From contig BCKL01000003.1 in assembly GCA_001600635.1 (NCBI GenBank), positions 1,530,928 through 1,594,927 on the forward strand: a stretch of 64,000 nt of DNA, given 5' to 3'. This DNA is from Leucosporidium creatinivorum (lineage: Eukaryota > Basidiomycota > Microbotryomycetes > Leucosporidiales > Leucosporidiaceae). Both the position numbers and the translations under genes were made by a program. This document shows, in pieces, positions 55,901 through 64,000 of this stretch; the first letter of the stretch is position 1; each line of letters starts with the position of its first letter. The notes beneath the pieces are model-generated. The model saw only the letters and a list, made by a program, of their open reading frames with translations. It did no database searches and was not told the DNA's origin.

Positions 55901-57124
55901 GCCCTACCGCCGAGCTGAGCTGCGAACGCCAAGCGAGACGCTGGACAGAGACAGAGTAAGGTGATTGCATCATGCACTCCTACCGAGGGCGCAGCGCACT
56001 CATTCGAGTACGCCACCTCACTCGGAAAAGGAGCAGACGAGTGACCCCTCGCTGGTCGCTCCGAGAAGGAGGGCCGATGGCGCCGAGCCGCAACGTGCGA
56101 ATCGAGGATCAACTCGACCTACCGAGAAGCAAGCTCGTTCGCTCGCCAGACGCAGGACAGGTCTCCTCACGTTCCTCTGCAGCAGCCAGGCTGGAGAGTG
56201 AGAGCTTCGGCCCCCGAAGCGAGCCCGACCTGGCAGCGCGGCGTGCGAGAAACGGTGTGCGAGAAGGGAGTGGATACGTTCCAGCTCCATCGAGCGTTGA
56301 GCATACCCATCTGAGCATCCCAAGCGCTCGAGAAGCCGGAGACTGCCCTTCGTGCGCTTTGGAACGCCGAGTCCGAGCGCCGACGACGCCGAGCTGCGAC
56401 CGCGCTGGACCAGCTGCACCTGCAGCACAGCAGGCCTCCCAGAGTCTACCATACTACAGAAGGCTTCCTTCTCGCGCCCCTGCTTGCTCCCTCCGAGCCT
56501 GTAGCCCATCTAGAGGCCCCCGCTCCGAAGCCAGCCCGCGCCCGCGACGAGCGGATGTGCAACCACAAAAATCGCCGGAGAGCAACCGCCGAGCAGGCAG
56601 CTACCCTCCTTACGATCTGGGCTGCCCCGTCGCTCGTGATGACTGTCCTACAGCCCTCCTTGCTCGTGCTCGAGCGAGCGCCGGAGTGCACGTGCTGCGC
56701 TTGCTCACCTACGGGGTGGGCTGGAGGGCGACAGCAGGGTAGCAGCCAACAGATTCCTGTAGGCTACTACACCCGCAGACGACCCACTCAGCCCCACCTG
56801 AACCAGCCAAGGGCAGGGCAAACACGCCCCCCCCCTCGCTACATCTCCCGCCCAGCTCTGTAGTCTTCCAGCTCCTCCCAGCAGCCCAGCCCAGCCAGCA
56901 GCTAAAGAGGTACACGACAACTCACCTTCCCTCCCTTGATTATGCTTCCCAAACTTCCTCAACAGCTCTTTCCAATCCATGCCCCCCTGCTGTCCTCCTG
57001 CTCCTGCTCCTGTAACGAGATGACCATCTTTTGTAGCCGGCTGCGCTGTACTCCAAAGAGCTGCACGACGGGCTGAGTCTAGTGTAGAAGAGTAGAGAGA
57101 GGATTTGGCGGGGGAGGGGGACAT
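49983..57124 (-). CDS. YPP1: TPR protein Ypp1 (PI4-kinase complex subunit)
   Basis: In yeast Ypp1 (TTC7 in animals) links the PI 4-kinase Stt4 to Efr3 at the plasma membrane. Exon 1 (56926-57124) gives MSPSPAKSSLYSS, WKELLRKFGKHNQGRE and ends in phase 1; the next exon (from 53224) continues as VVSAAASLDLTLHQLLHKSP in the matching phase. The LRKF.KHN..R.VV junction is what the fungal family shows. Later exons hold helical repeats: RIVRSHALFALGGWEKCLEG, EASTAYTRAARVYDEAVDIL, HTFATHRLLRHLSRALVALG, QALTHLQKAHVLDPTSWPTL, AWHLLGLLAGAKGKDWGNGL, and C-terminal TPRs LWLLSAASYRRAGRLEDAKG and SLARTCLAKSLSFVPDHSPA. It ends VREWKVVPRVL. The 3.7-kb first intron is extraordinary for this genome. If that intron is wrong, the gene would start near 53.3 kb without a recognisable N-terminus. 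Confidence 0.8.
53225..56925 (-). other. Candidate 3.7-kb first intron of YPP1
   Basis: Donor GTGAGTTGTC follows exon 1, and the 3' end has the GCTGACC branch-like motif and CCCACAG typical of introns here, so both ends look like a normal short intron with about 3.6 kb inside. The interior shows no domain that I recognise. Open frames occur on both strands, but the corresponding frames in the second copy are broken or unrelated. It contains the 259-base core at 54065-54323 and a block next to exon 1 (from about 56651) that is nearly identical in the second copy. Confidence 0.65.
54065..54323. repeat. Conserved core inside the giant intron, copy B
   Basis: The gap-free partner of 45386-45644. 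A minus-strand frame of about 105 codons is open through both, but nearly every base change between the copies would alter an amino acid, which argues against selection on a protein. Confidence 0.85.
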
Positions 57125-57565
57125 TGCTGTCGTCGGGGAGGTGGGAGGTGGGAGAGGCGGAAGCTGTAGGTCGACAGAGGGGTGGGAGAGCTGTAGGACG
57201 GTAGATCGCCGGCGAGACGAGAAGACGAGATGACGACCAAGTGAGATGTAGGAAGGAGTGCTGGACTTAGCGACTCTGAGCTCGGGGTCACCGAACTCGC
57301 CGACTTGGCCGCTGGAGCTTTAACTCTGCCCAATTCGTTTCAATTCCAACGGCAACCAATTCTACCGTCTTACAGCTCCCCAAACAGCCTCTGCACCAGC
57401 CTATCGCCCTACAGCTCTCCCCTCCCTCCGCGACTCCATCTCAGAAGCAGCGTCATCGAACCCTGAGCCCTCCCGTGCGTCTGTCTGCTCTCGCTCGCTC
57501 ATCCTGTAGGGCTACAGCTGACCTACACTCCTACAGCAGTACCGAAGAGGCTAAAGCACACCATC
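57125..57565. promoter_or_regulatory. Divergent promoter, YPP1 / Rab18-like
   Basis: 441 bases between two starts with at least six CTACAG/CTGTAG hexamers (for example near 57164, 57191, 57371, 57411 and three within 57500-57540). The YPP1-side boundary, right at its ATG, is where similarity to the second copy ends. Confidence 0.5.
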
Positions 57566-59341
57566 ATGTCCTCCGCGGCGTACAGCACCACCTCGCCTAC
57601 TTCGACCCCCTCGTTCGGAACGCTGAGCGAACCGCCTACCACTTTGAAGCTGTTGGTCATTGGTGCGTTTGGGGATTCTCTCGGGAGGTGCCGGTGCTAC
57701 AGGATGGAAAGCTAGCCAGGAGAATGGGAGATTGGAAGGCGGGGCAAGGGTACAGACCTGGGGAATGCGAGGTGGTGGCGGAGGTCGCTGGCATCGTGCA
57801 AGACGAAGGGGGACCAGAGTGGTGCAGAAGGAAGGATCTGTAGCCCTTATCCTTATCCCTCCGCTTCCCTGCTGCTACTCTCGCCCTCCGACCTCCCCGC
57901 CAACCCTTCGCCGTCACGCGCTTCCTCCTCCTCCTCCTGCTCCAGTACCAAATCGCTCATCTTTCAACCTCGCTGACCCTCTCTCCTCTCCCTCCCTTGC
58001 GCTTCGCTTCGCTCGCTCCAACAGGCGCCTCCTCCGTCGGGAAATCCTCCCTCCTCCTCCGCTTCACCGACGAGCTCTTCCTCTCGCCCGACGAGACGTC
58101 CGGTGCGCTGCGCTGCGCTGCTCTTTCTCTCCCTTCTACTGCCCTCTTGCCTCTCGCGCTGACGCTTTCTTTCCCTCTCCCCTCTCCCTCCGCCCCCACC
58201 TGCGCCGAACCCAATCCCGAACTGAACCCGAACCCGAATCGCTCGCCTCGCTCGGACATGGGAAACCAGCCACCATCGGCGTCGATTTCAAAGTCAAAGT
58301 CATCGACCGGAGGGGTAGGCGCTGGAAGTTGTCCATCTGGGTGCGTCTCTCTCTTCCCTCTCTCTCTCTCGCTTCTCTGCTCCCGAGCGAGCCGTCACAA
58401 GAGGATAGCTAACGCCGAGCCAACTGAACAGGACACGGCCGGCCAGGAACGTTTTAGGACGTTGACTTCGAGTTACTATCGTGGTGCGCAAGGGGTGATC
58501 CTCGGTGCGTTGCGTGGTGTTTCTCTCATCTCGTCTCGTCTCGTCCTTGCTGGGCTGGGCTCGGCGCTGACCTTCTCTCTCCCTCTTCTCCCTCACTCGG
58601 AACCCTCGCTCGCCGACTCTCACTCGATGGCTCGCCCTCCCAACAAATAGTCTATGACATCACCGCCCGCGACACTTTTGACTCCCTCACCTCGTGGATC
58701 GCCGAGCTCGACACGTTCGCTGGGTCAGGCCAAGGAGCAAAGGATGTGGTGAGGATGATTGTGGGGAATAAGGTGGATAAGGTGTGTGTTCTCTCGCTCT
58801 CTTTCAGCTTGCTGGCTTTCCTCCTCTCTCTCGCCTTCCGTCCCCCGACACGCCGAGCCTCTCCCGACCCCGACGCCGTCCTGGCACTTGAAACGAAGGA
58901 TAGCCACTGACACGAACATCATAACAGGAATTCTCCCGCACCGTCCCCACCTCGGAGGGAGCCGCCTTTGCCGCCGCTCAAAACCCCCCATGGTTATTCA
59001 TGGAGTGTTCGGCGAAGAAGGGGGGCGAGGAGGTCGTTGGCGGGGAGGGGTTGTTTGGGAGGGTGGTGGATCAGGTGCGTTACTCGTTTTCGTTTCTCGT
59101 CGCTATCGTTCTTTCAGAGGGGAGCGCCGAGCAGCAAGGAAGCTGATCAAAGTTGGAGGGGAGAAAACAGATCATCGACACCCCCTCCCTCTACGCCAAG
59201 CCTTCTGTCCTCAACCCCAACTCCTCCTCCTCGGGCGCCGCTGGTGGACGCAGGCCGCCGGGCACTTACCCAGCGGGAGGGCAAGGGACTGTGAGCTTGG
59301 ATCAAGAGATGGAAGGTGGGGGAGGGTGGTGCGCTTGCTGA
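57566..59341 (+). CDS. Rab family GTPase, Rab18-like
   Basis: A small GTPase of vesicle traffic, probably at ER or lipid droplets if the Rab18 assignment holds. The spliced protein starts MSSAAYSTTSPTSTPSFGTL and has G1 GASSVGKSSLLLRF (split by a 362-base intron, 57663-58024), effector region ATIGVDFKVKVI, G3 WDTAGQERFRTLTSSYYRGA, G4 VGNKVDK and G5 ECSAKKG. YDITARDTFDSLTSWIAELD fits the Rab18/Rab1 branch. The C-terminus, GGGGWCAC, has two cysteines for geranylgeranylation. A Gly/Glu-rich insert (KKGGEEVVGGEGLFGRVVDQ) follows G5. The N-terminal extension is longer than in animal Rab18. All nucleotide-binding residues are present. Several introns are 80-160 bases, longer than the window average. 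Confidence 0.87.
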
Positions 59342-59990
59342 TTCTGCGGGTTGGAGGAGAGAGGGAGGGGGTTTAGGAGGGTGGCGGTGTAGTGTATTCA
59401 GTTTGCCCGCTCGAAGTCGTTTTCATGTAGATTCCTTTTCTCGCTCTTTTTCCCCTCTCGACAGATGTGCCCATTCCTCTCACGCCCAGACACACTCCAC
59501 GATTAAATAGCTCACTCACTAATCAGCCTCGTCTTTCTTGTACATCATCCTTTTCTTTGCCTTGAGCGATTGGGATGGAGAGTCTGCGAGTTAGTTGGGC
59601 GATTCGGCGCTGCGCTCGATGAGGCAGGACATCAAAGTCATGCTGGGGCAGTGAAGCTGAAGGCTTGGGCGGGCGGTAGCGACGACCTCGCTTGCTCTCC
59701 GGGTGTGGTGTGCTGCACGTTGCGTTGCGGGAGGCCGCTTGTAAGCTTTGGGGGGACGCTCAAGCTCGACCTCGGCGCAAAGAACTCGCTCGTCGGTCAG
59801 GCCTCCTCCCTCCCTCCGTGCTGCTCGACTTATCACGCGGACGTTGCTCAGAATATTTGACAACAAACATCTATATATTCATGCTCCCCTCCCCGCTTCT
59901 ACGCCTCTACTACTCTACAGCCCCTCCCTCCAACCTCTTTGCCCCCTCGCCCTCGCCCTCACCCGCTCTCCCCGCCTTCCTCCCTCCCCT
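59342..59990. other. Convergent 3' region, Rab18-like / EEP
   Basis: 649 bases between stops. Pyrimidine-rich on the plus strand near 59880-59990. No gene or repeat recognised. Confidence 0.45.
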
Positions 59991-61430
59991 CTAATCCCAC
60001 CCCAGGACGACCCTCACCCCCGCATGATCGCTCGCCCTCATCCACCCATCCACCGCTTCCCTATCCTTCACCCTCTGTCCCTGTCCCTGCGCCTGCGCCT
60101 TATTCTTGCCGCCTTGCGCCTGGGGAGTTTGTTGCCGAAGGGGCTGATCGCCGAGGTGCGAGTAATGCACGACTTTGACCCCTCCCCCTCCCGCGTCCTC
60201 CTCCTCGTCCGATTCACCGCCGCCCACTCCCACAGCTCCCGAGGAGAAATAAACCCTATCCACCCTCCTCCCCTTCCTCATCTTGCCCCTCGGCGCCCCT
60301 TGTACCCAAGGATAGAGATGCCCGAACGTCGGTGGCGCTCGAAAGGCCCTCTCTTCTTCTTCCTCGACATCGTCCTCCTCGGGGTGAGTGGCGGAGGGGC
60401 AGGCGTCGGTGAGTTTGTAGGGAGGGCTGTGGAGGAGGGAGAGCTCGAAAGGGGAGGTGAGGTTGAAATCTGCTAGGAGGATGCGGAGGGGTGGTGCATA
60501 TGGAGAGGCGGAGGGGGAGGGGGAGGGGGAGAAGAGAGAGGAGAGGACGGTGCGGTATTGGGAGTGCCGGATGGGCGCGTTCTGAGGGAGGGAGGAAAAG
60601 TGTGAGGTGGCGAGGTGGATCTTTGGTTGTTGAATGCGAGTTAAAGTGGTCAGATCGGATGCGAGGGAGGGAGGGGAGAAGCCAAAAAGAGTCAGCGCCG
60701 AACCTCGGTCCTGAGCTCCCTGGGCCATCATTCCAGCTCTGTGCTCAGCTGTAGACAGCACAGTAGAATAACTCACCTCCCTCTCCCCCACCCCTCTCAA
60801 CCTAAGCTCAATCCACCCCCTCCCGCCCTCCCCCTTCGCCCTCTCCATCGTCCCAACCCTGCACTCACTCCCCTTGCCGACCCACTTCCTCTTGACCAAC
60901 AGCACGACCGCCTCTCTCGCACCCTCCTTGCCATACCCCCCTCTTCCTCCCGCCGGTTTACTCTCAGTGACGCCCCACCATCCTTGCGTTCCCCCTCCCG
61001 CTACGAGGTGATCGCGGCGCACCCAGTCTAACCGGAGAAGGGAGTTGAAGAAGGGGTTGCTAGTTTCTTGAAGGGCTATTACGTCTGCTCCTGAGCTTCT
61101 GATCAAAGAGTGGAGGGCATGGGATTGGTGAGAGGAGTGAGAGGGGGAGGAGGACCAGGTGTTTAGGGTGAGGAGGGTGAGCTTCTTCTGCTGTGGTGCA
61201 GAGGTGGAAGGGGGGATATAGGTCGTCCATGAGTTGCTAGAGGGGTTGTAAGAAGTAAAGTGGGAGCGGTGAGGTTTGGGAGCTGAGGGTCCTGGCGCTG
61301 GGGGGAGAGGAGCAGCGAGTGGTGCTGTAGCTTTCCGTCGCTTGCGCCGTCGTTTCGGGTTGCTTGAAGCTTCTGCTACAGGCTGAGCTGAGGTGGAGGC
61401 GTGTGATGATTTGGAGCGAGAACGAGGCAT
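59991..61430 (-). CDS. Endonuclease/exonuclease/phosphatase-domain protein, TDP2-like
   Basis: The EEP fold is a metal-dependent phosphodiesterase. After a basic N-terminus (NPKRRRKRRKA, a likely nuclear signal) come LTLLTLNTW (strand 1 Asn), GADVIALQETSN (metal-binding Glu), WWGVTESKP, REAVVLLVKRKW, IHLATSHFSSLPQNAPIRHSQY (catalytic His), LLADFNL (D-x-N), RVDRVYFS and the final SDHAGVRVVL (Asp-His). These are the six EEP motifs in order. The LN-W, LQET and T-H....R..Q spacing resembles TDP2 and related tyrosyl-DNA phosphodiesterases, but other EEP families are possible. A 156-base intron (60621-60776) is a multiple of three and has no stop, so both spliced and unspliced forms are open. An acidic stretch lies before the RVDRVYF motif. 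Confidence 0.78.
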   Translation of the reverse strand: MPRSRSKSSHASTSAQPVAEASSNPKRRRKRRKATAPLAAPLPPAPGPSAPKPHRSHFTSYNPSSNSWTTYIPPSTSAPQQKKLTLLTLNTWSSSPSHSSHQSHALHSLIRSSGADVIALQETSNPFFNSLLRLDWVRRDHLVAGGGTQGWWGVTESKPAGGRGGYGKEGAREAVVLLVKRKWVGKGSECRVGTMERAKGEGGRGWIELRLRGVGEREVSYSTVLSTAEHRAGMMAQGAQDRGSALTLFGFSPPSLASDLTTLTRIQQPKIHLATSHFSSLPQNAPIRHSQYRTVLSSLFSPSPSPSASPYAPPLRILLADFNLTSPFELSLLHSPPYKLTDACPSATHPEEDDVEEEEERAFRAPPTFGHLYPWVQGAPRGKMRKGRRVDRVYFSSGAVGVGGGESDEEEDAGGGGVKVVHYSHLGDQPLRQQTPQAQGGKNKAQAQGQGQRVKDREAVDGWMRASDHAGVRVVLGWD

Positions 61431-61659
61431 GAGAAGAAGGCAGAGAGAGAGAGCGGGACGCGGTTCGAGCTCGCTTGAGGTAGGTGAAAGAGGGGTCAGG
61501 TAGCCGAAAGTGGTACATGAGGCCAGAATATGATCAATGTGAACATCCTTGAGCTCCGGGAAGGTCCGCTACAGCATTTTCTGCTCCGCTCGGCGATAGC
61601 TTGCGCGCAGTGAGGACGCTGCATTCCGCTCTCCTTACATACGGTAGACAGATGCAGCA
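61431..61659. other. EEP-gene upstream gap
   Basis: Short upstream region bordering the eIF1 3' duplicate. No other feature. Confidence 0.35.
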
Positions 61660-61985
61660 AGCACGCACAAGATGGAAGGGGTGGGCGAAATATTGTAGAG
61701 AGGTAGAAGGGCGGAGGCGGGCGAGAAAGGCGAGAGAAAAGGAAAGGGCAGGGGTGTTCGGCGAAGCTTGCGGGAGGTCGTAAATCAAACCGAGGGTACA
61801 GAGTTCGGGGCCACTAGAATCCGTGGAGCTCGATACTTGCTTCTCTGCTCGATTGGAGGCTAACAGCGTAAAGCGCGACCTCTAGAAAGCTCCAACCGAG
61901 CTCGGGGAACGTACTGATCAGAAAGCTCGGCAATCTTGCTTCTGTGATCTTGTGGCAGCCGGTCATGAGTGAGTACCGCCACTAG
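61660..61985 (-). pseudogene. Broken copy of the eIF1 3' end
   Basis: Matches about 62760-63090 in the same orientation. It includes eIF1 3' UTR, last exon, last intron and part of the exon before it. In the last exon the copy reads AGAAGCAAGTATCGAGCTCC where the gene has AGAAGCAAGATATCAAGCTC, so one base is missing and the frame is lost; the preceding exon piece is also altered and shortened. No promoter or start is present, so it is a dead duplicate. Confidence 0.85.
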
Positions 61986-62928
61986 CTTACCTGGCTATCT
62001 ACCAGCGGCTGTCAGAAGCGGTGTGAGGTCCATTGCTCGACGTCGGCGGTCTGTCGGCGCTCGACGGGCGCGGAGCTCGCTTTGGCCGCTGGAGACGGCG
62101 TTTTGGGGTCTGCTTTTTAAGCTGTAGGGGTAGATCTACTCCCAATTGCTTGAGAACGGCGAGGGGCGAGAGCAGCACCACGGGTAGTAAGGCCCTCGTC
62201 TTCCGAGTCATCGCCGCACTCGACCTGGTGTCCCCCTTCTCGTGATCTGGGCCGCGCTGGACAAGCTGTATAGTCCACTGCTCGTGCAGACCAGCTGCCA
62301 TGGCTGCTGGGTGAGGAGAGAAAGGCCTTCTTGGGGCGTACCCTCGAGCGGCTCGGATGGCCGGAGCAAAGCAGCTCCCGCGGTTGGTGGTTCGGCGCTC
62401 GCTCGCTCGTTCACCACACCGCCTCTCCAAGATTCGTCTCTTAGCTGTGTAGAAGGGCGACAGCATACAGCGAAAGTCGGGTAGTCGTGCGTGGCTGAAG
62501 GTGAAGCGAAGGGGTGAAGACTGCCCTTACAGCTGCCTCTCGACGCTGCATTGCTTCGGGCTTGCTCTTTTCTCTCCACGCCGTGCCTTCTCCTGTCCCT
62601 GCCAGCAGCGACATCGAAAGAGCATGACATTCCTCGATATTAACACGTCGGTTCCATCCACCCGTTCCACTCCAGCACTGCTTCAGCTCCCTCAAACTCC
62701 AGCTCCGAGCACCGACAAACGAGAAGAACAGCGATTCAAGAGAGTGAGAGGGTCCAGTGGAGATGCACCGGTGTGTGCAAGAAGACGGAAGGGGTGGGCG
62801 AATATTGTAGAGAGGTAGAAGGGCGGAGGCGGGCGAGAAAGGCGAGAGAACAGGATGAGGGGGGGGGGTGTTCGGCGAAGCTTGCGGGAGGTCGTAAAGT
62901 CACGCCGAGGGTACAGAATTCGGGGCCA
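61986..62928. other. Region between the eIF1 duplicate and eIF1
   Basis: No gene supported between about 61986 and 62750. From about 62755 on, the sequence is the eIF1 3' UTR that was duplicated. A run of 10 G lies near 62858-62868. Confidence 0.45.
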
Positions 62929-63599
62929 CTAGAATCCGTGGAGCTTGATATCTTGCTTCTCTGCTCGATTGGAGGTTGTTAGCATGCAGCACGACCTTCG
63001 GCGAGCTCTGAGCGAGCTCGGGGGGGACGTACTGATGCCCTCCTCGATCAAGATCTCGGCAATCTTGGTCCTCTGATCTCCCTGCAGCTGGATAACCTGT
63101 CCCATCTCATCGTCCTCGACAATCGAGCCGTTGCAGGCGAACTCCTCTGCGATAGGAAAGGCGGGTTAACGCTCAGCTCGACGGGATGCGGGCTTGTCTC
63201 GCCGAGGGCCAGGAAATTGTCAAAAGATGGAGAACTATAGCTCACTCTTGAACGCCTTGAGCAACTTCTTGGGGTCGTAGGCCTTGGGCACTCCCTGGAG
63301 GGTGGTGATGGTCTTGCGACCGTTGCGCTGTTGGATGCGAATGTGGATGTGCTCGGCTATGTAGCGGAGCAAGCGGGGTGTCAGCGGGCGCCTGAAATCT
63401 GTACTTACAGCAGGACGACTACTCACCCTGAGTCTGAACCTTCTTGGTCACCTCGGCCTGAACATCCTCATCCGCTCCCTCGTCGGCAAAAGCGTCGTAA
63501 GGCTTGTTGAGGAGGGTTGAGCTCCTACAAGGGTGTAGATGGTGGTGTGAGCAGTCTCTTTTAGCTCTTTGAAGTGTCCACGAAGTGCAGAACATACAT
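62929..63599 (-). CDS. SUI1: Translation initiation factor eIF1
   Basis: eIF1 binds the 40S subunit near the P site and guards start-codon choice. The spliced protein is MSSTLLNKPYDAFADEGADE followed by DVQAEVTKKVQTQ, EHIHIRIQQRNGRKTITTLQ, GVPKAYDPKKLLKAFKSE, EFACNGSIVEDDEMGQVIQL, QGDQRTKIAEILIEEGI and KKQDIKLHGF, full length for the family and ending in its conserved HGF. All exon joins keep frame. The initiator ATG is itself split: exon 1 ends AT (63598-63599), the intron starts GTATGT (from 63597) and ends TGTAG, and exon 2 starts with G (63524). The unspliced RNA also has an ATG there, leading to a 10-codon frame (MYVLHFVDTS...). Stop is TAG at 62929-62931. Its 3' end is duplicated at 61660-61985. 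Confidence 0.93.
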
Positions 63600-63859
63600 A
63601 AGAGGTGGAAAGAGGTGGGAAAGAAGTGGAAAGAGAAGGGAGAGGGCTGTGGCGAGTCAAGGTTGAGCAGCAGGGTTAGCGATGAGCTACAGGCAGCGAG
63701 AGGAGAGTGATTTGAACGTACAAAGCTGCAAGAAGAGAGATGTACAGAAAGCTGCGGGATGCGGAGGAAGCCAAAGCCGTGAGCGCGTCGCTCTCTCGTT
63801 GCATCTCGACCTCCGCCCCAATTCGAGCAGCTTTCAGCCGACTCTGCTCGACTACAGAA
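63600..63859. promoter_or_regulatory. Divergent promoter, eIF1 / monooxygenase
   Basis: 260 bases between two starts. On the eIF1 strand it ends in a pyrimidine-rich leader (CTCTTTCCACTTC-type repeats) directly before the split start codon. Confidence 0.5.
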
Positions 63860-64000
63860 ATGCCTACTCGTCGCTCGTTAATTATCGGCGCTGGTCCCGC
63901 TGGCTTAACCTCGCTCAAGACTCTACTACACTTCCCTCGCTCGGACGACGACGACGAGCCCCAGTTCGACCCGCTCATCATCGAAGCAGCAGAAGCTATT
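63860..64000 (+). CDS. FAD-dependent monooxygenase, N-terminal fragment
   Basis: The frame runs off the right edge after 47 codons. It reads MPTRRSLIIGAGPAGLTSLK, then TLLHFPRSDDDDEPQF and DPLIIEAAEAI. LIIGAGPAGLTSLKTLL is a Rossmann FAD-binding motif GxGxxG at the N-terminus, followed by the strand ending in Glu that binds the FAD ribose. This is typical of flavin-containing (FMO-like) monooxygenases in fungi. Nothing more can be said from the visible part. The ATG is the first after the upstream region. Confidence 0.75.
   Translation, partial: MPTRRSLIIGAGPAGLTSLKTLLHFPRSDDDDEPQFDPLIIEAAEAI

Noticed and set aside
55972-56742. 256-codon plus-strand open frame inside the YPP1 giant intron
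   Set aside because: Low-complexity Arg/Ser/Pro composition from GC-rich DNA; the matching region of the other copy is open in a different alignment of frames and shows no shared protein.
44537-57124. The duplicated 3.7-kb blocks as LTR or other virus-like elements
   Set aside because: No terminal repeats, polymerase, integrase or capsid motifs could be read in either copy; ends coincide with intron and exon boundaries of YPP1.

Overview
The window is a gene-dense piece of nuclear DNA from a fungus. GC is high, almost every gene is cut by several short GT-AG introns with a GCTGAC-type branch motif, and the families (septin Cdc12, Pil1-like eisosome protein, Sfp1-type split zinc fingers, Ypp1, TMEM184, fungal RIB7) are fungal. 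Protein style and intron style suggest a basidiomycete, most likely a Pucciniomycotina red-yeast relative (Microbotryomycetes); that lineage call is inference. I recognise no transposase, reverse transcriptase, capsid gene, CRISPR array, rRNA or tRNA.

Layout, left to right: TRM5 (+), a degenerate kinase-like gene (-), TAF11 (+), a secreted Cys-rich protein (-), RIB7 (+), a long unknown fungal gene (+), septin CDC12 (-), an SDR oxidoreductase (+) followed by a duplicated first exon of CDC12, cohesin RAD21 (+), a Pil1/BAR-like protein (+), two tandem paralogous membrane proteins (-,-), an unknown protein (-), two head-to-head Sfp1-like zinc-finger genes (- at 30.8-32.9 kb, + at 36.8-37.9 kb), a TMEM184/DUF300 membrane protein (-), a cytochrome P450 (+), a small RGG protein (-), the YPP1 locus with its broken copy (-, 44.4-57.1 kb), a Rab18-like GTPase (+), an endonuclease/exonuclease/phosphatase protein (-), eIF1/SUI1 (-) with a broken copy of its 3' end, and the start of an FAD monooxygenase (+, cut by the right edge).

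The genes do not form one pathway; they are mostly housekeeping genes in mixed orientation with short promoters. What stands out is the number of local partial duplications of host gene ends: the CDC12 promoter and first exon, the YPP1 5' end with its first intron, an 0.86-kb repeat of unknown nature in two places, and the eIF1 3' end. The most unusual locus is YPP1, whose first intron appears to be about 3.7 kb long in a genome where introns are usually under 100 bases. The same intron-sized block is present in a second, rearranged copy, and both carry a 259-base core that is far better conserved than its surroundings. The order of fragments in the second copy reads like a circular permutation.
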